56,191 bases of DNA from Bacteroidales bacterium. Lineage in GTDB: Bacteria; Bacteroidota; Bacteroidia; Bacteroidales; F082. Location: positions 1-56,191 of the forward strand of contig JAFGYB010000012.1 in NCBI GenBank assembly GCA_016936355.1, read 5' to 3'. This document shows positions 7,771 to 15,870 of the stretch, piece after piece; positions within the stretch are counted from its first letter, which is position 1, and each line of letters begins with the position of its first letter. The position numbers and the translations under genes were made by a program. Under the pieces are notes generated by a model. The model ran no database searches and was not told the origin of the DNA. It worked only from the letters and a program-made list of their open reading frames with translations.

Positions 7771-9123
7771 TTAAAGTAGGGTTAATCCGGTGTAATTTTC
7801 AGGGCGAATGGCTTTCAGCTCCAGTTTAACTTTATCGTTTACATCCAGCGAATCAATAAACCGGATGAAGGTGTCCTGTGTGATCTTTTCGTTGGTCCGG
7901 GTCAGGTCCCTCAATGCTTCATAAGGGTTCGGATAGTTTTCCCGGCGAAGGATACTCTGAACGGCTTCGGCAACTACAGCCCAGTTGTTCTCCAGGTCAA
8001 GCCTGATCTTGTCTTCGTTCAGAATCAGTTTTCCCAATCCTTTTTGCAACGAATCCAGTGCAATAAGCATGTGTGCCATAGGAATACCCACATTCCGGGT
8101 CACCGTGGAATCGGTTAAGTCGCGTTGTAACCTTGATATCGGAAGTTTTTCTGCCAAATGATGTAGAACTGCGTTGGCCATCCCCAGGTTGCCTTCTGCG
8201 TTTTCAAAATCAATGGGATTTACTTTGTGGGGCATGGCAGATGATCCCACTTCTCCTGCTTTGATTTTCTGTTTGAAATAGTCCATAGAAATGTACATCC
8301 AGACATCCCGGCTCAGGTCAATGAAAATGGTGTTGATCCGTTTCAGTGCATCAAAATAAGCGGCCAGATGATCGTAATGCTCAATCTGTGTAGTAGTTTT
8401 CTGTCGTACCAATCCGAGTTGTTCTTCCAGAAAATTGTGTGCAAAATCAGCCCAGTCAATATCCGGATAAGTAACCACATGAGCGTTCATATTTCCGGTA
8501 GCACCGCCAAATTTTCCGGAACAGGGAACTTGCTGCAATAATTCCAGTTGCTCTTCCAAACGTTCCACAAAAACATAAATTTCCTTTCCCAATCGGGTAG
8601 GAGAGGCCGGTTGCCCATGAGTTCGGGCCAGCATGGGAACTTCTTTCCATTCCAAAGCGAGCTTGCGGAGATGATTGATCACTTCCTTCAGAGCAGGCAT
8701 TAATATCTGCCAGTGTGCTTCTTTGATGGACAGTGGCAGCGCTGTGTTGTTGATGTCCTGCGAAGTGAGTCCGAAATGAATAAATTCTTTGAAATGACTC
8801 AACTCAGCGGCATCCATTTTCTTCTTGATGAAATATTCTACTGCCTTTACATCGTGGTTGGTCGTTTTTTCCAACTCCTTAATTTCTTCCGCATCTTTGG
8901 GAGTAAAATTCCGATAAAGGTCTCTGAGCAAATCAAAATGCTGGGTATTGAAATCTACCAGTCCCGGTAAGGGAAGCTGACACAGCGCAATAAAATATTC
9001 TACTTCAACCCTGACCCGGTATTTGAACAGGGCGTATTCAGAAAAGAATTCCGATAGAGCAGCAGTTTTTCTGTGATACCGGCCGTCAACGGGTGAAATG
9101 GCAGTGAGTGATGTGAATTCCAT
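7771..9123 (-). CDS. purB: Adenylosuccinate lyase
   Basis: PurB catalyses two beta-eliminations of fumarate: SAICAR to AICAR, and adenylosuccinate to AMP. 450 residues. The fumarase/aspartase superfamily signature SSAMPHKVNPIDFENAEGN is complete, containing the catalytic serine of the flexible loop. The LARTHGQPASPTRLGKE segment carries the conserved THGQ histidine. It is the first gene of a purB-murB pair and has a promoter box at 9143-9150. Confidence 0.98.
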   Translation of the reverse strand: MEFTSLTAISPVDGRYHRKTAALSEFFSEYALFKYRVRVEVEYFIALCQLPLPGLVDFNTQHFDLLRDLYRNFTPKDAEEIKELEKTTNHDVKAVEYFIKKKMDAAELSHFKEFIHFGLTSQDINNTALPLSIKEAHWQILMPALKEVINHLRKLALEWKEVPMLARTHGQPASPTRLGKEIYVFVERLEEQLELLQQVPCSGKFGGATGNMNAHVVTYPDIDWADFAHNFLEEQLGLVRQKTTTQIEHYDHLAAYFDALKRINTIFIDLSRDVWMYISMDYFKQKIKAGEVGSSAMPHKVNPIDFENAEGNLGMANAVLHHLAEKLPISRLQRDLTDSTVTRNVGIPMAHMLIALDSLQKGLGKLILNEDKIRLDLENNWAVVAEAVQSILRRENYPNPYEALRDLTRTNEKITQDTFIRFIDSLDVNDKVKLELKAIRPENYTGLTLL

Positions 9124-9142
9124 GGATGCAAATTTGATGATT

Positions 9143-9150
9143 CAAAAATA
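9143..9150 (-). promoter_or_regulatory. Putative -7 box for purB-murB
   Basis: Minus strand TATTTTTG (TAnnTTTG), 19 bases before the purB ATG. Confidence 0.55.
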
Positions 9151-9210
9151 CATGAAATTTGCGCTTTCCGGAGGAAATCGAACTGAAAAGTGGGGAATCA
9201 GATGCGTACT

Positions 9211-10656
9211 TTATTCTACACCATCTCTTTTTTGAAGCAAGATCACATTTTCCACATGGTGCGTCTGGGGAAACATGTCCACAGGCTGCACCTTTTTGAC
9301 TTCATAATATTTGTCCATTTCGGCAATATCGCGGGCCTGGGTCTGCGGATTACAGCTGACATAAACAATCTTTTCAGGTGCGGCTTTGATGATTTGTTTG
9401 ACAACTTTGTGCAGCATTCCGGCTCTGGGCGGATCAGTGATGATCACATCCGGTTTGCCGTGCGTTGCGATGAACTCTTCATCCAGTAGTTTAACCATAT
9501 CGCCTGCATGGAACGATACATTGGTGATGCCGTTCTCCTCCGCATTCTTTTTTGCATGACGGACGGCTTCCTCCACAAATTCAATTCCCACGACTTCCTT
9601 AACAAAAGGAGCCATGAACAGGGCAATGGTACCGGTTCCGGTATACAGATCGTATACTTTTTCATTTCCTGTGAACGCAGCAAAGTCAAAAGCTGTTTTA
9701 TACAAATAATACGCCTGTTCGGGGTTGGTTTGGTAAAATGATTTGGGCCCTACTTTAAATTGCAGCGGCTTTTGTTCCGGAACGGCAGCTGGCATGACCT
9801 CCAGATTGTAGTCTTTTCCTTTAAATAAATGAACATCCAGATCATGGATGGAGTCGTTTACCTTGGTATTGATCACGTACATCAGTGAAGTGATTTCCGG
9901 AAATTTTTCGGCCAGATGAGCCAGCATTTCCTGGATAGCCTCTTCGTCGTTGTGTCCAAAGATCACCACAACCATTAAATCTCCTGTGGATGCCGTTCGA
10001 ATCATCAGGTTCCGCAGCAAGCCATGCTGTTCTCTCAGATTGTAGAAACTCATCCCCTTTTCTAGGGCAAACTCTTTGGCAGCCAGTCGAATGGCGTTGG
10101 AGGGGTCTTTCTGTAAATAACAATGGTTCACATCCAGTACCTTATCAAATCTTCCGGGCAGGTGAAAACCCAGTGCCTTCATTTCATCGGCACTTTTTTC
10201 ACCTTCTGTAAAGTCAGCAGAATTGAGCCAGCGCTTATCTGAGAAGGTAAATTCCAATTTGTTGCGGTAATAAAAAGGATTTTTAACCCCGATGATCGGT
10301 TTGATTTCGGGATATTCAACCTGGGCAATGCGTTCCAGACTGTCTTTTACCTGTTTTTCCTTGAAAAACTTCTGGTTTTCATAATCGAGATGCTGCCAGC
10401 GACAGCCACCGCACAAACCGAAATGCTCGCATTTGGGCTCTGTTCTGTACGACGATTTTTTGTGCAGCTTGGTAATTATACCCTCGAAATAACCTTTCTT
10501 TTTCTTGATTACCTGAACGTCTGCCACATCACCGGGTGCGCCGAATTGAACAAATACGACCCGGTCGTCAACCCGGGCCACGGATTTTCCCTGGGCGCCG
10601 GCATCGGTAATTTCGACTTCTTTCAGTAACGGGAGCGGTGTTTTCTTCCTTGCCAT
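9211..10656 (-). CDS. rlmD: 23S rRNA (uracil-5-)-methyltransferase RlmD-type
   Basis: SAM-dependent m5U methyltransferase of the RlmD/TrmA/RumA family, 481 residues. Order of domains: N-terminal TRAM RNA-binding domain (about residues 5-60); a 4Fe-4S-binding region with cysteines in KCEHFGLCGGCRWQ and a later Cys in VNHCYLQ; the Rossmann methyltransferase domain with the SAM motif VYDLYTGTGTIALFM; and the catalytic cysteine in VYVSCNPQTQARDI. This family modifies U1939 and/or U747 of 23S rRNA; which one is not decided by the sequence. It has its own promoter box and no operon partner. Confidence 0.93.
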   Translation of the reverse strand: MARKKTPLPLLKEVEITDAGAQGKSVARVDDRVVFVQFGAPGDVADVQVIKKKKGYFEGIITKLHKKSSYRTEPKCEHFGLCGGCRWQHLDYENQKFFKEKQVKDSLERIAQVEYPEIKPIIGVKNPFYYRNKLEFTFSDKRWLNSADFTEGEKSADEMKALGFHLPGRFDKVLDVNHCYLQKDPSNAIRLAAKEFALEKGMSFYNLREQHGLLRNLMIRTASTGDLMVVVIFGHNDEEAIQEMLAHLAEKFPEITSLMYVINTKVNDSIHDLDVHLFKGKDYNLEVMPAAVPEQKPLQFKVGPKSFYQTNPEQAYYLYKTAFDFAAFTGNEKVYDLYTGTGTIALFMAPFVKEVVGIEFVEEAVRHAKKNAEENGITNVSFHAGDMVKLLDEEFIATHGKPDVIITDPPRAGMLHKVVKQIIKAAPEKIVYVSCNPQTQARDIAEMDKYYEVKKVQPVDMFPQTHHVENVILLQKRDGVE

Positions 10657-10674
10657 AAAAACTCATTAAGGCTG

Positions 10675-10682
10675 CAAAGATA
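10675..10682 (-). promoter_or_regulatory. Putative -7 box for rlmD
   Basis: Minus strand TATCTTTG (TAnnTTTG), 18 bases before the rlmD ATG. Confidence 0.5.
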
Positions 10683-10703
10683 ATGCTCTTTTGATTGTGT
10701 GAA

Positions 10704-11336
10704 TTAAATTTTCCACCGGTCTTCCAGGTGAATGAGCCGGCCTTTCATTTCTTCAAGATCTTGGCGAATATTGGCTTGCTGTTGCAATGCAGGAAGCCTT
10801 TCCTGTTTGTATCGTTCATGATTTTCCTCGTTGTCCCAAAATGTGGAGACAAGGTAATTCCGTGAATTGTTGTCGTTTTTTGAAAAACAACCGCCCGTCA
10901 TGCCCCCGGCCGATAGCATACCGGGCAGCCACACTTCCTGCTGCATGGTTTCAAAATGAACTTCGCGGCCGCGTTTAACGATACAGTCGGCTATCCGCAG
11001 CACTTTGCTTTGCCGGATGGCTTTGGAAAGCGTTTGGCTGCTGCCTTTCATCCCAAACAGGGTGTGGAAATGACTGATTTGTATGCTGTCGTAGGTTTCA
11101 TTCTGACGGTTCCTGGTGAAAATGAGGTCGTGTTGCCCTTTCATGAAGAACGAGAGGGCGGTTTCATTATCCCAGATGGCAACAATACATGCCAGGTTTT
11201 CTTCCTGTGTATCCCAGCCACCGGCCTGGGCGATGAAACCGGGAGCGCGGGCCATTGAGTCCCATTGTTCCTGGGCCGAAGAAAAAGCAGCTTTCCTCCC
11301 TTCCTTTACCCGGCATTCCATCCATTTGACATACAT
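10704..11336 (-). CDS. YdbC-like (DUF4937-type) protein, two ABM-like halves
   Basis: 210 residues made of two similar halves. Residues about 1-95 (MYVKWMECRVKEGRKAAF, then GFIAQAGGWD and VAIWDNETALSFFM) and 105-200 (VLRIADCIVKRGREVHFE, then GMTGGCFSKND and STFWDNEENHERYK) follow the same beta-alpha-beta pattern with an (I/F)WDNE motif. This is the pattern of the ferredoxin-like antibiotic-biosynthesis-monooxygenase fold, and the whole resembles Bacillus YdbC/DUF4937 proteins. No biochemical role is known to me. It lies 47 bases upstream of rlmD on the same strand, but rlmD has its own box, so co-transcription is doubtful. Confidence 0.65.
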   Translation of the reverse strand: MYVKWMECRVKEGRKAAFSSAQEQWDSMARAPGFIAQAGGWDTQEENLACIVAIWDNETALSFFMKGQHDLIFTRNRQNETYDSIQISHFHTLFGMKGSSQTLSKAIRQSKVLRIADCIVKRGREVHFETMQQEVWLPGMLSAGGMTGGCFSKNDNNSRNYLVSTFWDNEENHERYKQERLPALQQQANIRQDLEEMKGRLIHLEDRWKI

Positions 11337-11501
11337 ATCCTGATGATTTGTGGCTAAATTACAAAAATCCCTGCCGGCGCACGGTGTTTTCCGGGTGACC
11401 GGATATCAATGTTCTTATAAGCAATTAGTTAGCTGAAAGGATTCGCTGTGAAGTGTATGGCGGAATGATATTTTCCGTAAATTAGGTCAGGCGAAAGGAA
11501 A

Positions 11502-12224
11502 ATGAAACACATACTATTATATCTGTTGATAGTATTCCTGTTCCCACCGGGCTCGATAGGACAGATTGCCTTTTCAGATTATTATACTTTTGGCAGCAAC
11601 GCTGTGAGCGAAGGACTTTATTTTCAGGATAATATACTGGCCAGGTATGCGTACGGGAAGTTTTCGCTGGGTGCGGGTGTACAGCTTACGGCCGGTTATT
11701 CCGATCAGCAACTGCTTTCCGGATTATTGCTGGAAGGAACAACAACCCTGTTTGCCGACCGGTTTCCGGTAGTCGTTTCCTTGCTCTTTCTTCGAAGGCC
11801 TTACAGCAGATTGCTTAGTGAAAACAATTTCAGTCTCACAGTGCAGCATCGGTGGAAACACCTTGAGCTGATACTGGGGAACAATATCCGTATCTGGAGG
11901 CTGTCGCGTAACGAAATGCGGCAACTGGGAATGAGTGGTGCAACGGACCTGGGGATTACGGAATACAGGAACCTCGTGTATCGGCTGACCTGGTATCTGA
12001 AACCCATCGGGTCCGTATGGAATCTTTCGCTTTCGCTGACCGATTTTGATGACTTTCTGATCCAGCGGGGAACCAATCCGATGCTGGCCTTTGGCTTCGA
12101 AAAAGTGCTCCAACCGGATCTGGAGTTGTTCTCCCAATTGTGGTATCAGGGAGCGGGCATGTTCAACCTGCAGGCTGATTATTTTGGATTTTATTTTAAA
12201 ACAGGAATCCGATGGCAATTTTAA
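11502..12224 (+). CDS. Hypothetical outer-membrane beta-barrel protein
   Basis: 240 residues, not assigned to a named family. A signal peptide runs to about residue 20 (PPGSIGQ). The rest alternates hydrophobic and polar residues in strands of 8-12 residues (YGKFSLGAGVQLTAGY, LELILGNNIRIWRL, WNLSLSLTDFD) and ends in IRWQF, the terminal aromatic residue expected of an outer-membrane barrel. No cysteines. It overlaps the downstream lipoprotein phosphoesterase by 13 bases, so the two are surely co-translated and may act together at the envelope. Confidence 0.7.
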   Translation: MKHILLYLLIVFLFPPGSIGQIAFSDYYTFGSNAVSEGLYFQDNILARYAYGKFSLGAGVQLTAGYSDQQLLSGLLLEGTTTLFADRFPVVVSLLFLRRPYSRLLSENNFSLTVQHRWKHLELILGNNIRIWRLSRNEMRQLGMSGATDLGITEYRNLVYRLTWYLKPIGSVWNLSLSLTDFDDFLIQRGTNPMLAFGFEKVLQPDLELFSQLWYQGAGMFNLQADYFGFYFKTGIRWQF

Positions 12225-13051
12225 AAAGAAATCATTTACTGTTGTTGTTACTGTTTGGAACAAGTTGTGATAAGAACCTTGACTACAAGGGACTTTTTTA
12301 TTCCGAATCGGCGGTGAACCTGCGTTATGAGGAGTCAATGGTATGGAACCGGGCCCATTCCAGAGAAATAACGGTACAGGATACGGTCTATAAAATGATC
12401 TTTACCGGCGATACACATATTGGCGGAGTATCGAATTTAAATAAAGTTATGGAGATAGCTGCTGCTTCCGGAGCTGTCTGCCTGGCAATAGCTGGAGACA
12501 TTACAACGGGAAGACCGGATGATTTTGCCCGGGCAGCTGTCCTGCTGAACGCAACAGCACCCTATGAAGTGGCACTCACAACGGGGAATCATGATCTCTT
12601 TTTCGGAGGGTGGCAATGGTATTACCGGTATTTTGGCAGTTCTGTCTATACATTAAAAGTTCATTATATTCAAAATACGGACTTATTTATTTTTCTGGAT
12701 ACAGGTAGTGGTACGCTGGGGTCGCTTCAGTATGCATGGCTTAAAGATGAATTGTTGAAACGCAACAATTACCGGAATGTGGTAGTGGTAACCCATCTTA
12801 ATCTCATTCGTAATCTGATGACTTCAACCACAAATCTACTGGTTCAGGAAATGAATGCCCTGTTGGATCTATTTGCCAGAAACAGAATTTCCATGGTAAT
12901 TATGGCACACGACCATGCCCGCTACACAGAACGGTTCGGAAATACCACCTATATCACTCTGGATGCTTTGGTGGATGATGATCCGGATGCATCTTATTTA
13001 ATGCTTACCGGAGGAACTAAAGGGGTGACATACAGGTTTGTGGAGCTTTGA
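12212..13051 (+). CDS. Lipoprotein metallophosphoesterase
   Basis: 279 residues. A lipobox at residues 16-19 (FGTSC) places Cys19 for lipidation, so the enzyme is envelope-anchored. The calcineurin-like metal-binding blocks occur in order: FTGDTHIGG, AIAGDITTG, TTGNHDLFF, VVVTHLN and IMAHDHARY. Together these supply the Asp/His/Asn ligands for two metal ions. Substrate unknown; candidates are phosphomonoesters, phosphodiesters or nucleotides reaching the periplasm. Start ATG 12212 lies inside the end of the upstream barrel gene, indicating translational coupling. Confidence 0.88.
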   Translation: MAILKRNHLLLLLLFGTSCDKNLDYKGLFYSESAVNLRYEESMVWNRAHSREITVQDTVYKMIFTGDTHIGGVSNLNKVMEIAAASGAVCLAIAGDITTGRPDDFARAAVLLNATAPYEVALTTGNHDLFFGGWQWYYRYFGSSVYTLKVHYIQNTDLFIFLDTGSGTLGSLQYAWLKDELLKRNNYRNVVVVTHLNLIRNLMTSTTNLLVQEMNALLDLFARNRISMVIMAHDHARYTERFGNTTYITLDALVDDDPDASYLMLTGGTKGVTYRFVEL

Positions 13052-13171
13052 TGGATACAGTTCAGGGTTGTCGGTACTTTCAACTTCTAGCGTTTGCAGT
13101 GTGGGCTTTGTTGCGAAAAAATGAAACTTAGTAATTAAACCTGAAAATTTTAGAACAAAAAGATCAATCTC

Positions 13172-13645
13172 ATGTTTATTCAGATCCTAGATGTCCTTAG
13201 AATCGTGCTGGTGGGGATCGCCTTTTATTTTGGCTATTCCATCGGTTTTAACGGGACGTATAATCCTGCTGCCCAGCTTCATTTTATGATCCCTGTCGTT
13301 GTTGTCGCCATAGCGGGGATCTCCGGTGTTGAAGGGTTGCTCTTTGGCAGACAGGCGGCCCTTGAAAAAGGGTATGAAACAGGAAGTAATTATCAGAAGC
13401 AGTCGGCTTTTGCACTGCTGTCCTATGCCTTTGGCGCCCTTTGGGTGTATTTCGCGGGCTGGGGCACCGAGGCCGAACTGACGGTTTTGTTTGTTTTCCT
13501 CTTTTTCTTTGCCTTGTCTGCAGTAAATCACGGACTGGAGGCCGTCCGTCACAAAAACTACAAATGGCAGAACATCAACCGGCCGTTCCTGCTGGTGTTG
13601 TTGCTGGCCGGATTTGCCTATCCGCTCTTCATGTTGTTCCAATAA
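13172..13645 (+). CDS. Small integral membrane protein, DUF6790-like
   Basis: 157 residues with four to five membrane segments and short loops. The motif SNYQKQSAFALLSYAFG and a later NHG in a membrane segment resemble the second small membrane protein of this window (35788-36297), which has SPFQYEVGFASLGFAVLG and GGH at equivalent places; both look like the DUF6790 family. That assignment is by eye and tentative. Function unknown. It stands alone with 120 bases before and 439 after it. Confidence 0.55.
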   Translation: MFIQILDVLRIVLVGIAFYFGYSIGFNGTYNPAAQLHFMIPVVVVAIAGISGVEGLLFGRQAALEKGYETGSNYQKQSAFALLSYAFGALWVYFAGWGTEAELTVLFVFLFFFALSAVNHGLEAVRHKNYKWQNINRPFLLVLLLAGFAYPLFMLFQ

Positions 13646-13811
13646 TCCGGCATGTGCTTTTAGCCTGTGGACCGTAGTTCAGTTTTTACTGTCGTGCTCC
13701 TGTTCACCTGCTGATGAAGCAGAGACAATTGCTGATGAAAACCTGAAAAAACTTTCAAAGGGATAAAAACCAAAAAAATGTCGTTCCAGAGTGATATTTT
13801 CGGAAAATTAT

Positions 13812-13819
13812 TAATTTTG
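13812..13819 (+). promoter_or_regulatory. Putative -7 box before an 18-codon ORF
   Basis: TAATTTTG fits TAnnTTTG. It lies 15 bases before the ATG of the micro-ORF at 13835, the same geometry as in front of panB. Confidence 0.4.
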
Positions 13820-13834
13820 TAAGACCAAACAAAA

Positions 13835-13891
13835 ATGAAAATGCCGAAATACCTAACAAACCTGTTTCCAAAGTTTGCTTTAAAAAAATGA
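13835..13891 (+). CDS. Possible 18-residue cationic micropeptide
   Basis: The frame reads MKMPKYLTNLFPKFALKK then TGA: five lysines, no acidic residue, alternating with Leu, Phe and Tyr, so a short amphipathic cationic peptide. It follows a -7 box at typical distance in a 439-base gap without other genes. Against it: 18 codons occur by chance, and no homologue can be named. It could equally be part of the leader of the lipoprotein gene about 200 bases downstream. Confidence 0.22.
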   Translation: MKMPKYLTNLFPKFALKK

Positions 13892-14084
13892 TTTGTATCG
13901 TTACCCCTTGATTCAGGGAGTATACAATACATCTTTTGCTGATAGCGTAGGTTGTTGAAGCCTCATTAGCAATTTCAGTTTCCTGCTGTTATGCCGGGTA
14001 TTCGTGTGTTTAACAATAAAAGAGGGAATATTCTGAATATCCTCTATAAATACGAAGTAGGAATTATGTTAAACAATTTTTTTA

Positions 14085-14489
14085 ATGAAAAAAACAATGT
14101 ACCTAATTGCTTTGATGGCAATTTTTGTTGGCTTAACCGGCTGTGAAAAAAAAGATGGAACTGTTTCATCAAAGGTTGAAATTGCAGTAAATGATTTGTC
14201 AGGAGCACCCGTTGCGAATGAAACGGTTTATATGTTCACTGACCCTTCCACTGAAACGTTTGGAAGCAAACCGATTTATGCTGCAAAAACTTCGGTAACC
14301 GATGAAAATGGAGTCGCTGGTTTTGATTTGCAGGAAGTGTTTGATCTGGATCCTGTCAGTACACAAACAACGCTTTATTTTACAATTTTGAAAAAAGTTT
14401 CCACAAACACATATCAAGTGAGAGGAACAATTGGCGTTACGGTAAAAAAGGGAACAACCTACAAAAAGAACCTTACTGTGACTGATTAG
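14085..14489 (+). CDS. Hypothetical lipoprotein, transthyretin-like fold
   Basis: 134 residues. Lipobox VGLTGC puts the lipidated cysteine at residue 20. The mature part is all-beta in appearance: KVEIAVNDLSGAPVANETVYMF, then VTDENGVAGFDL, then a C-terminal VTVKKGTTYKKNLTVTD. The 'APVANETVYMF...TDENGVAGF' pattern is that of carboxypeptidase-regulatory/transthyretin-like or bacterial Ig-like modules. Such small lipoproteins usually sit on the outer membrane; the function is unknown. A strong terminator follows 14 bases after the stop, so the gene is probably monocistronic. Confidence 0.65.
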   Translation: MKKTMYLIALMAIFVGLTGCEKKDGTVSSKVEIAVNDLSGAPVANETVYMFTDPSTETFGSKPIYAAKTSVTDENGVAGFDLQEVFDLDPVSTQTTLYFTILKKVSTNTYQVRGTIGVTVKKGTTYKKNLTVTD

Positions 14490-14503
14490 TATAATTGAAT
14501 GAC

Positions 14504-14531
14504 AAAGGTGCCTGGTTTTACAGGCACCTTT
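14504..14531 (+). terminator. Hairpin terminator after lipoprotein gene
   Basis: Perfect 11-bp stem AAAGGTGCCTG/CAGGCACCTTT with a six-base loop GTTTTA. The T-run is short (three T inside the stem end), so termination may be partial. Confidence 0.75.
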
Positions 14532-14756
14532 CCAAAGTTTATGAGGATCCGTTTCAGGCGGAGACGTGAGAATCTTGAGGTGTTCAACGGGAATAAAAAA
14601 ATCCTTCTATTTATTTCTTTGTCCCCAAAACCAACGAAAACAAAGTGCTTGGAATTGTGGTATTCTTATTGGAAATTAGTAGAACAGATTGATGAGGATA
14701 AAAGTGCAGCAAACAGAATATATAATCATTGAACTCATCCTAAAAATTAACTCAAG

Positions 14757-15350
14757 ATGGATCTCACACTGAACTGGGAAAGTATGTCCTATATTGCCAT
14801 TCCCGTTTTAATTTGTCTGGCGCGAATTATCGACGTTTCCATCGGAACGTTGCGGGTCATTTTCCTTACAAAAGGTTATAAACTAATTGCCCCCGTACTG
14901 GGTTTCTTTGAAATCTTAATCTGGCTCACGGCCATCGGACAGGTCATGCAAAACCTGACCGATATTGTAAACTATTTAGCTTATGCTGTTGGATTTGCCA
15001 TTGGAAATTATGTGGGCATTAAAATTGAACAAAAGCTGGCGCTGGGCATAGTGGCCGTACGAATAGTTACCCGAAAAGAAGCATATGATCTGATCGGGTT
15101 TTTAAAAAGCGCCAACTTCGGGGTTACGGTCATTCCTGCCGAAGGGGCCACCGGACCCGTTCACGTGTTGTTTACCATCATCAAGCGCACCCGTTTGTAT
15201 GAAGTGGTGGGCTATATTAAAAAGTACAACCCGAAGGCGTTTTATACGGTAGAGGATATCCGTTTTGTATCGGAAGGTATTTTCCCGAAGAAATCAGTTT
15301 TCTTGCGACCTGATGTGCGCATCATTCCGGCGGCTAAGAAAGAGAAATAA
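14757..15350 (+). CDS. UPF0316 membrane protein (DUF5698/DUF2179)
   Basis: 197 residues. The N-terminal half has three membrane segments beginning YIAIPVLICLARIIDVSIGTLR, with the family's conserved ARIIDVSIGTLR motif, then KGYKLIAPVLGFFEILIWL and YAVGFAIGNYVGIKIE. The C-terminal half (about residues 105-185) is a soluble DUF2179 domain with GVTVIPAEGATGPVHVLF and FYTVEDIRFVSEGIFP. DUF2179 is thought to be a ligand-sensing alpha-beta domain; the function of UPF0316 proteins is not known. No partner gene is adjacent. Confidence 0.88.
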   Translation: MDLTLNWESMSYIAIPVLICLARIIDVSIGTLRVIFLTKGYKLIAPVLGFFEILIWLTAIGQVMQNLTDIVNYLAYAVGFAIGNYVGIKIEQKLALGIVAVRIVTRKEAYDLIGFLKSANFGVTVIPAEGATGPVHVLFTIIKRTRLYEVVGYIKKYNPKAFYTVEDIRFVSEGIFPKKSVFLRPDVRIIPAAKKEK

Positions 15351-15560
15351 CAGACTGGAGCCCGTGGTCCAGGTCTGCAACCCCGATAAGCAAAGATCTG
15401 AACCGTTACTACCGAACGAAAGACCCTCACGCCCCGGCTCACCATGACTCAGGTTGAACTTTAATATATATCATCGTTTAATTCTGAGGAGTCTAACGAC
15501 GTGAGAATCTACTCTACGGGAACATCCTTTTCCTTTCTTTTCACCCTCCGGAAATTGCCT

Positions 15561-15629
15561 GTCATCCTGAGTGAAAAGAAGGATCTCTATAACACAAAAA
15601 ATTAGATTCTTTACTTCGTTCAGAATGAC
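15561..15629. repeat. GTCATYCTGA-type palindromic intergenic repeat
   Basis: Left arm 15561-15586 begins GTCATCCTGAGTGAA; right arm 15604-15629 ends TTCAGAATGAC. The arms match as reverse complements at 19 of 26 positions around a 17-base centre. This resembles the 'GTCATTCTGAGCGAAGCGAAGAATCTC' repeats dispersed between genes in many Bacteroidota and other genomes, whose minus-strand translation gives the well-known false peptide VILNEVKNL, also found here. Confidence 0.75.
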
Positions 15630-15823
15630 AAAACGTTTGAGCTGCCCGCGGTTTTGGATATACTGAAAAATATTATTCTGGTTATCCGGTTTGAGTTCAA
15701 AGCCCATGGGATCAGGGAAAATTAGTATGTTTTTTCTCAAACCTGGATTCAAAAAAAGGTATGGTCTTTATAGATTTTACTCCCGGTCAATGACTTTCGG
15801 AAGTCTGCTTCGAAAAACATAAC

Positions 15824-15854
15824 AAAAAAAGCGCTGAACTTCAGCGCTTTTTTT
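15824..15854 (-). terminator. Intrinsic terminator for pepC-type gene
   Basis: Perfect 14-bp stem AAAAAAAGCGCTGA/TCAGCGCTTTTTTT with a three-base loop, 16 bases past the minus-strand stop at 15871. Symmetric A/T tracts mean it could act in both directions. Confidence 0.92.
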
Positions 15855-15870
15855 ATGGATAATTGGATGA

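Larger units (their letters stand above)
13646..14084 (+). other. Intergenic region, 439 bp
   Basis: No convincing conventional gene. A minus-strand frame at 13660-13932 has no family resemblance or start context and is not called. The plus strand holds a TAnnTTTG box followed by an 18-codon reading frame (listed separately). The last 100 bases are AT-rich and lead into the lipoprotein gene at 14085. Confidence 0.6.
15351..15870. other. Intergenic region, 520 bp
   Basis: No gene seen. It starts with an imperfect hairpin CAGAC...GTCTG right after the UPF0316 stop, then GC-rich unassigned sequence. A GTCATYCTGA-type inverted repeat occupies 15561-15629 and a strong terminator 15824-15854. A minus-strand frame at 15471-15752 reads through the repeat and is regarded as spurious. 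Confidence 0.7.

Noticed and set aside
13660..13932. 90-codon minus-strand frame in the 439-bp gap
   Set aside because: No signal, domain or promoter; Phe/Ile-rich as expected from reading AT-rich non-coding DNA.
14499..14732. 77-codon plus-strand frame after the small lipoprotein
   Set aside because: Its start lies in the terminator hairpin (14504-14531), composition is unlike neighbouring proteins, and no homologue is recognised.
15351..15376. Possible tRNA-like or terminator hairpin after the UPF0316 gene
   Set aside because: The CAGAC/GTCTG stem is short with a bulge, has no T-run and no cloverleaf can be drawn.
15471..15752. 93-codon minus-strand frame containing VILNEVKNL
   Set aside because: It reads through the GTCATYCTGA repeat; this peptide is a known translation artefact of such repeats and the rest has no family resemblance.
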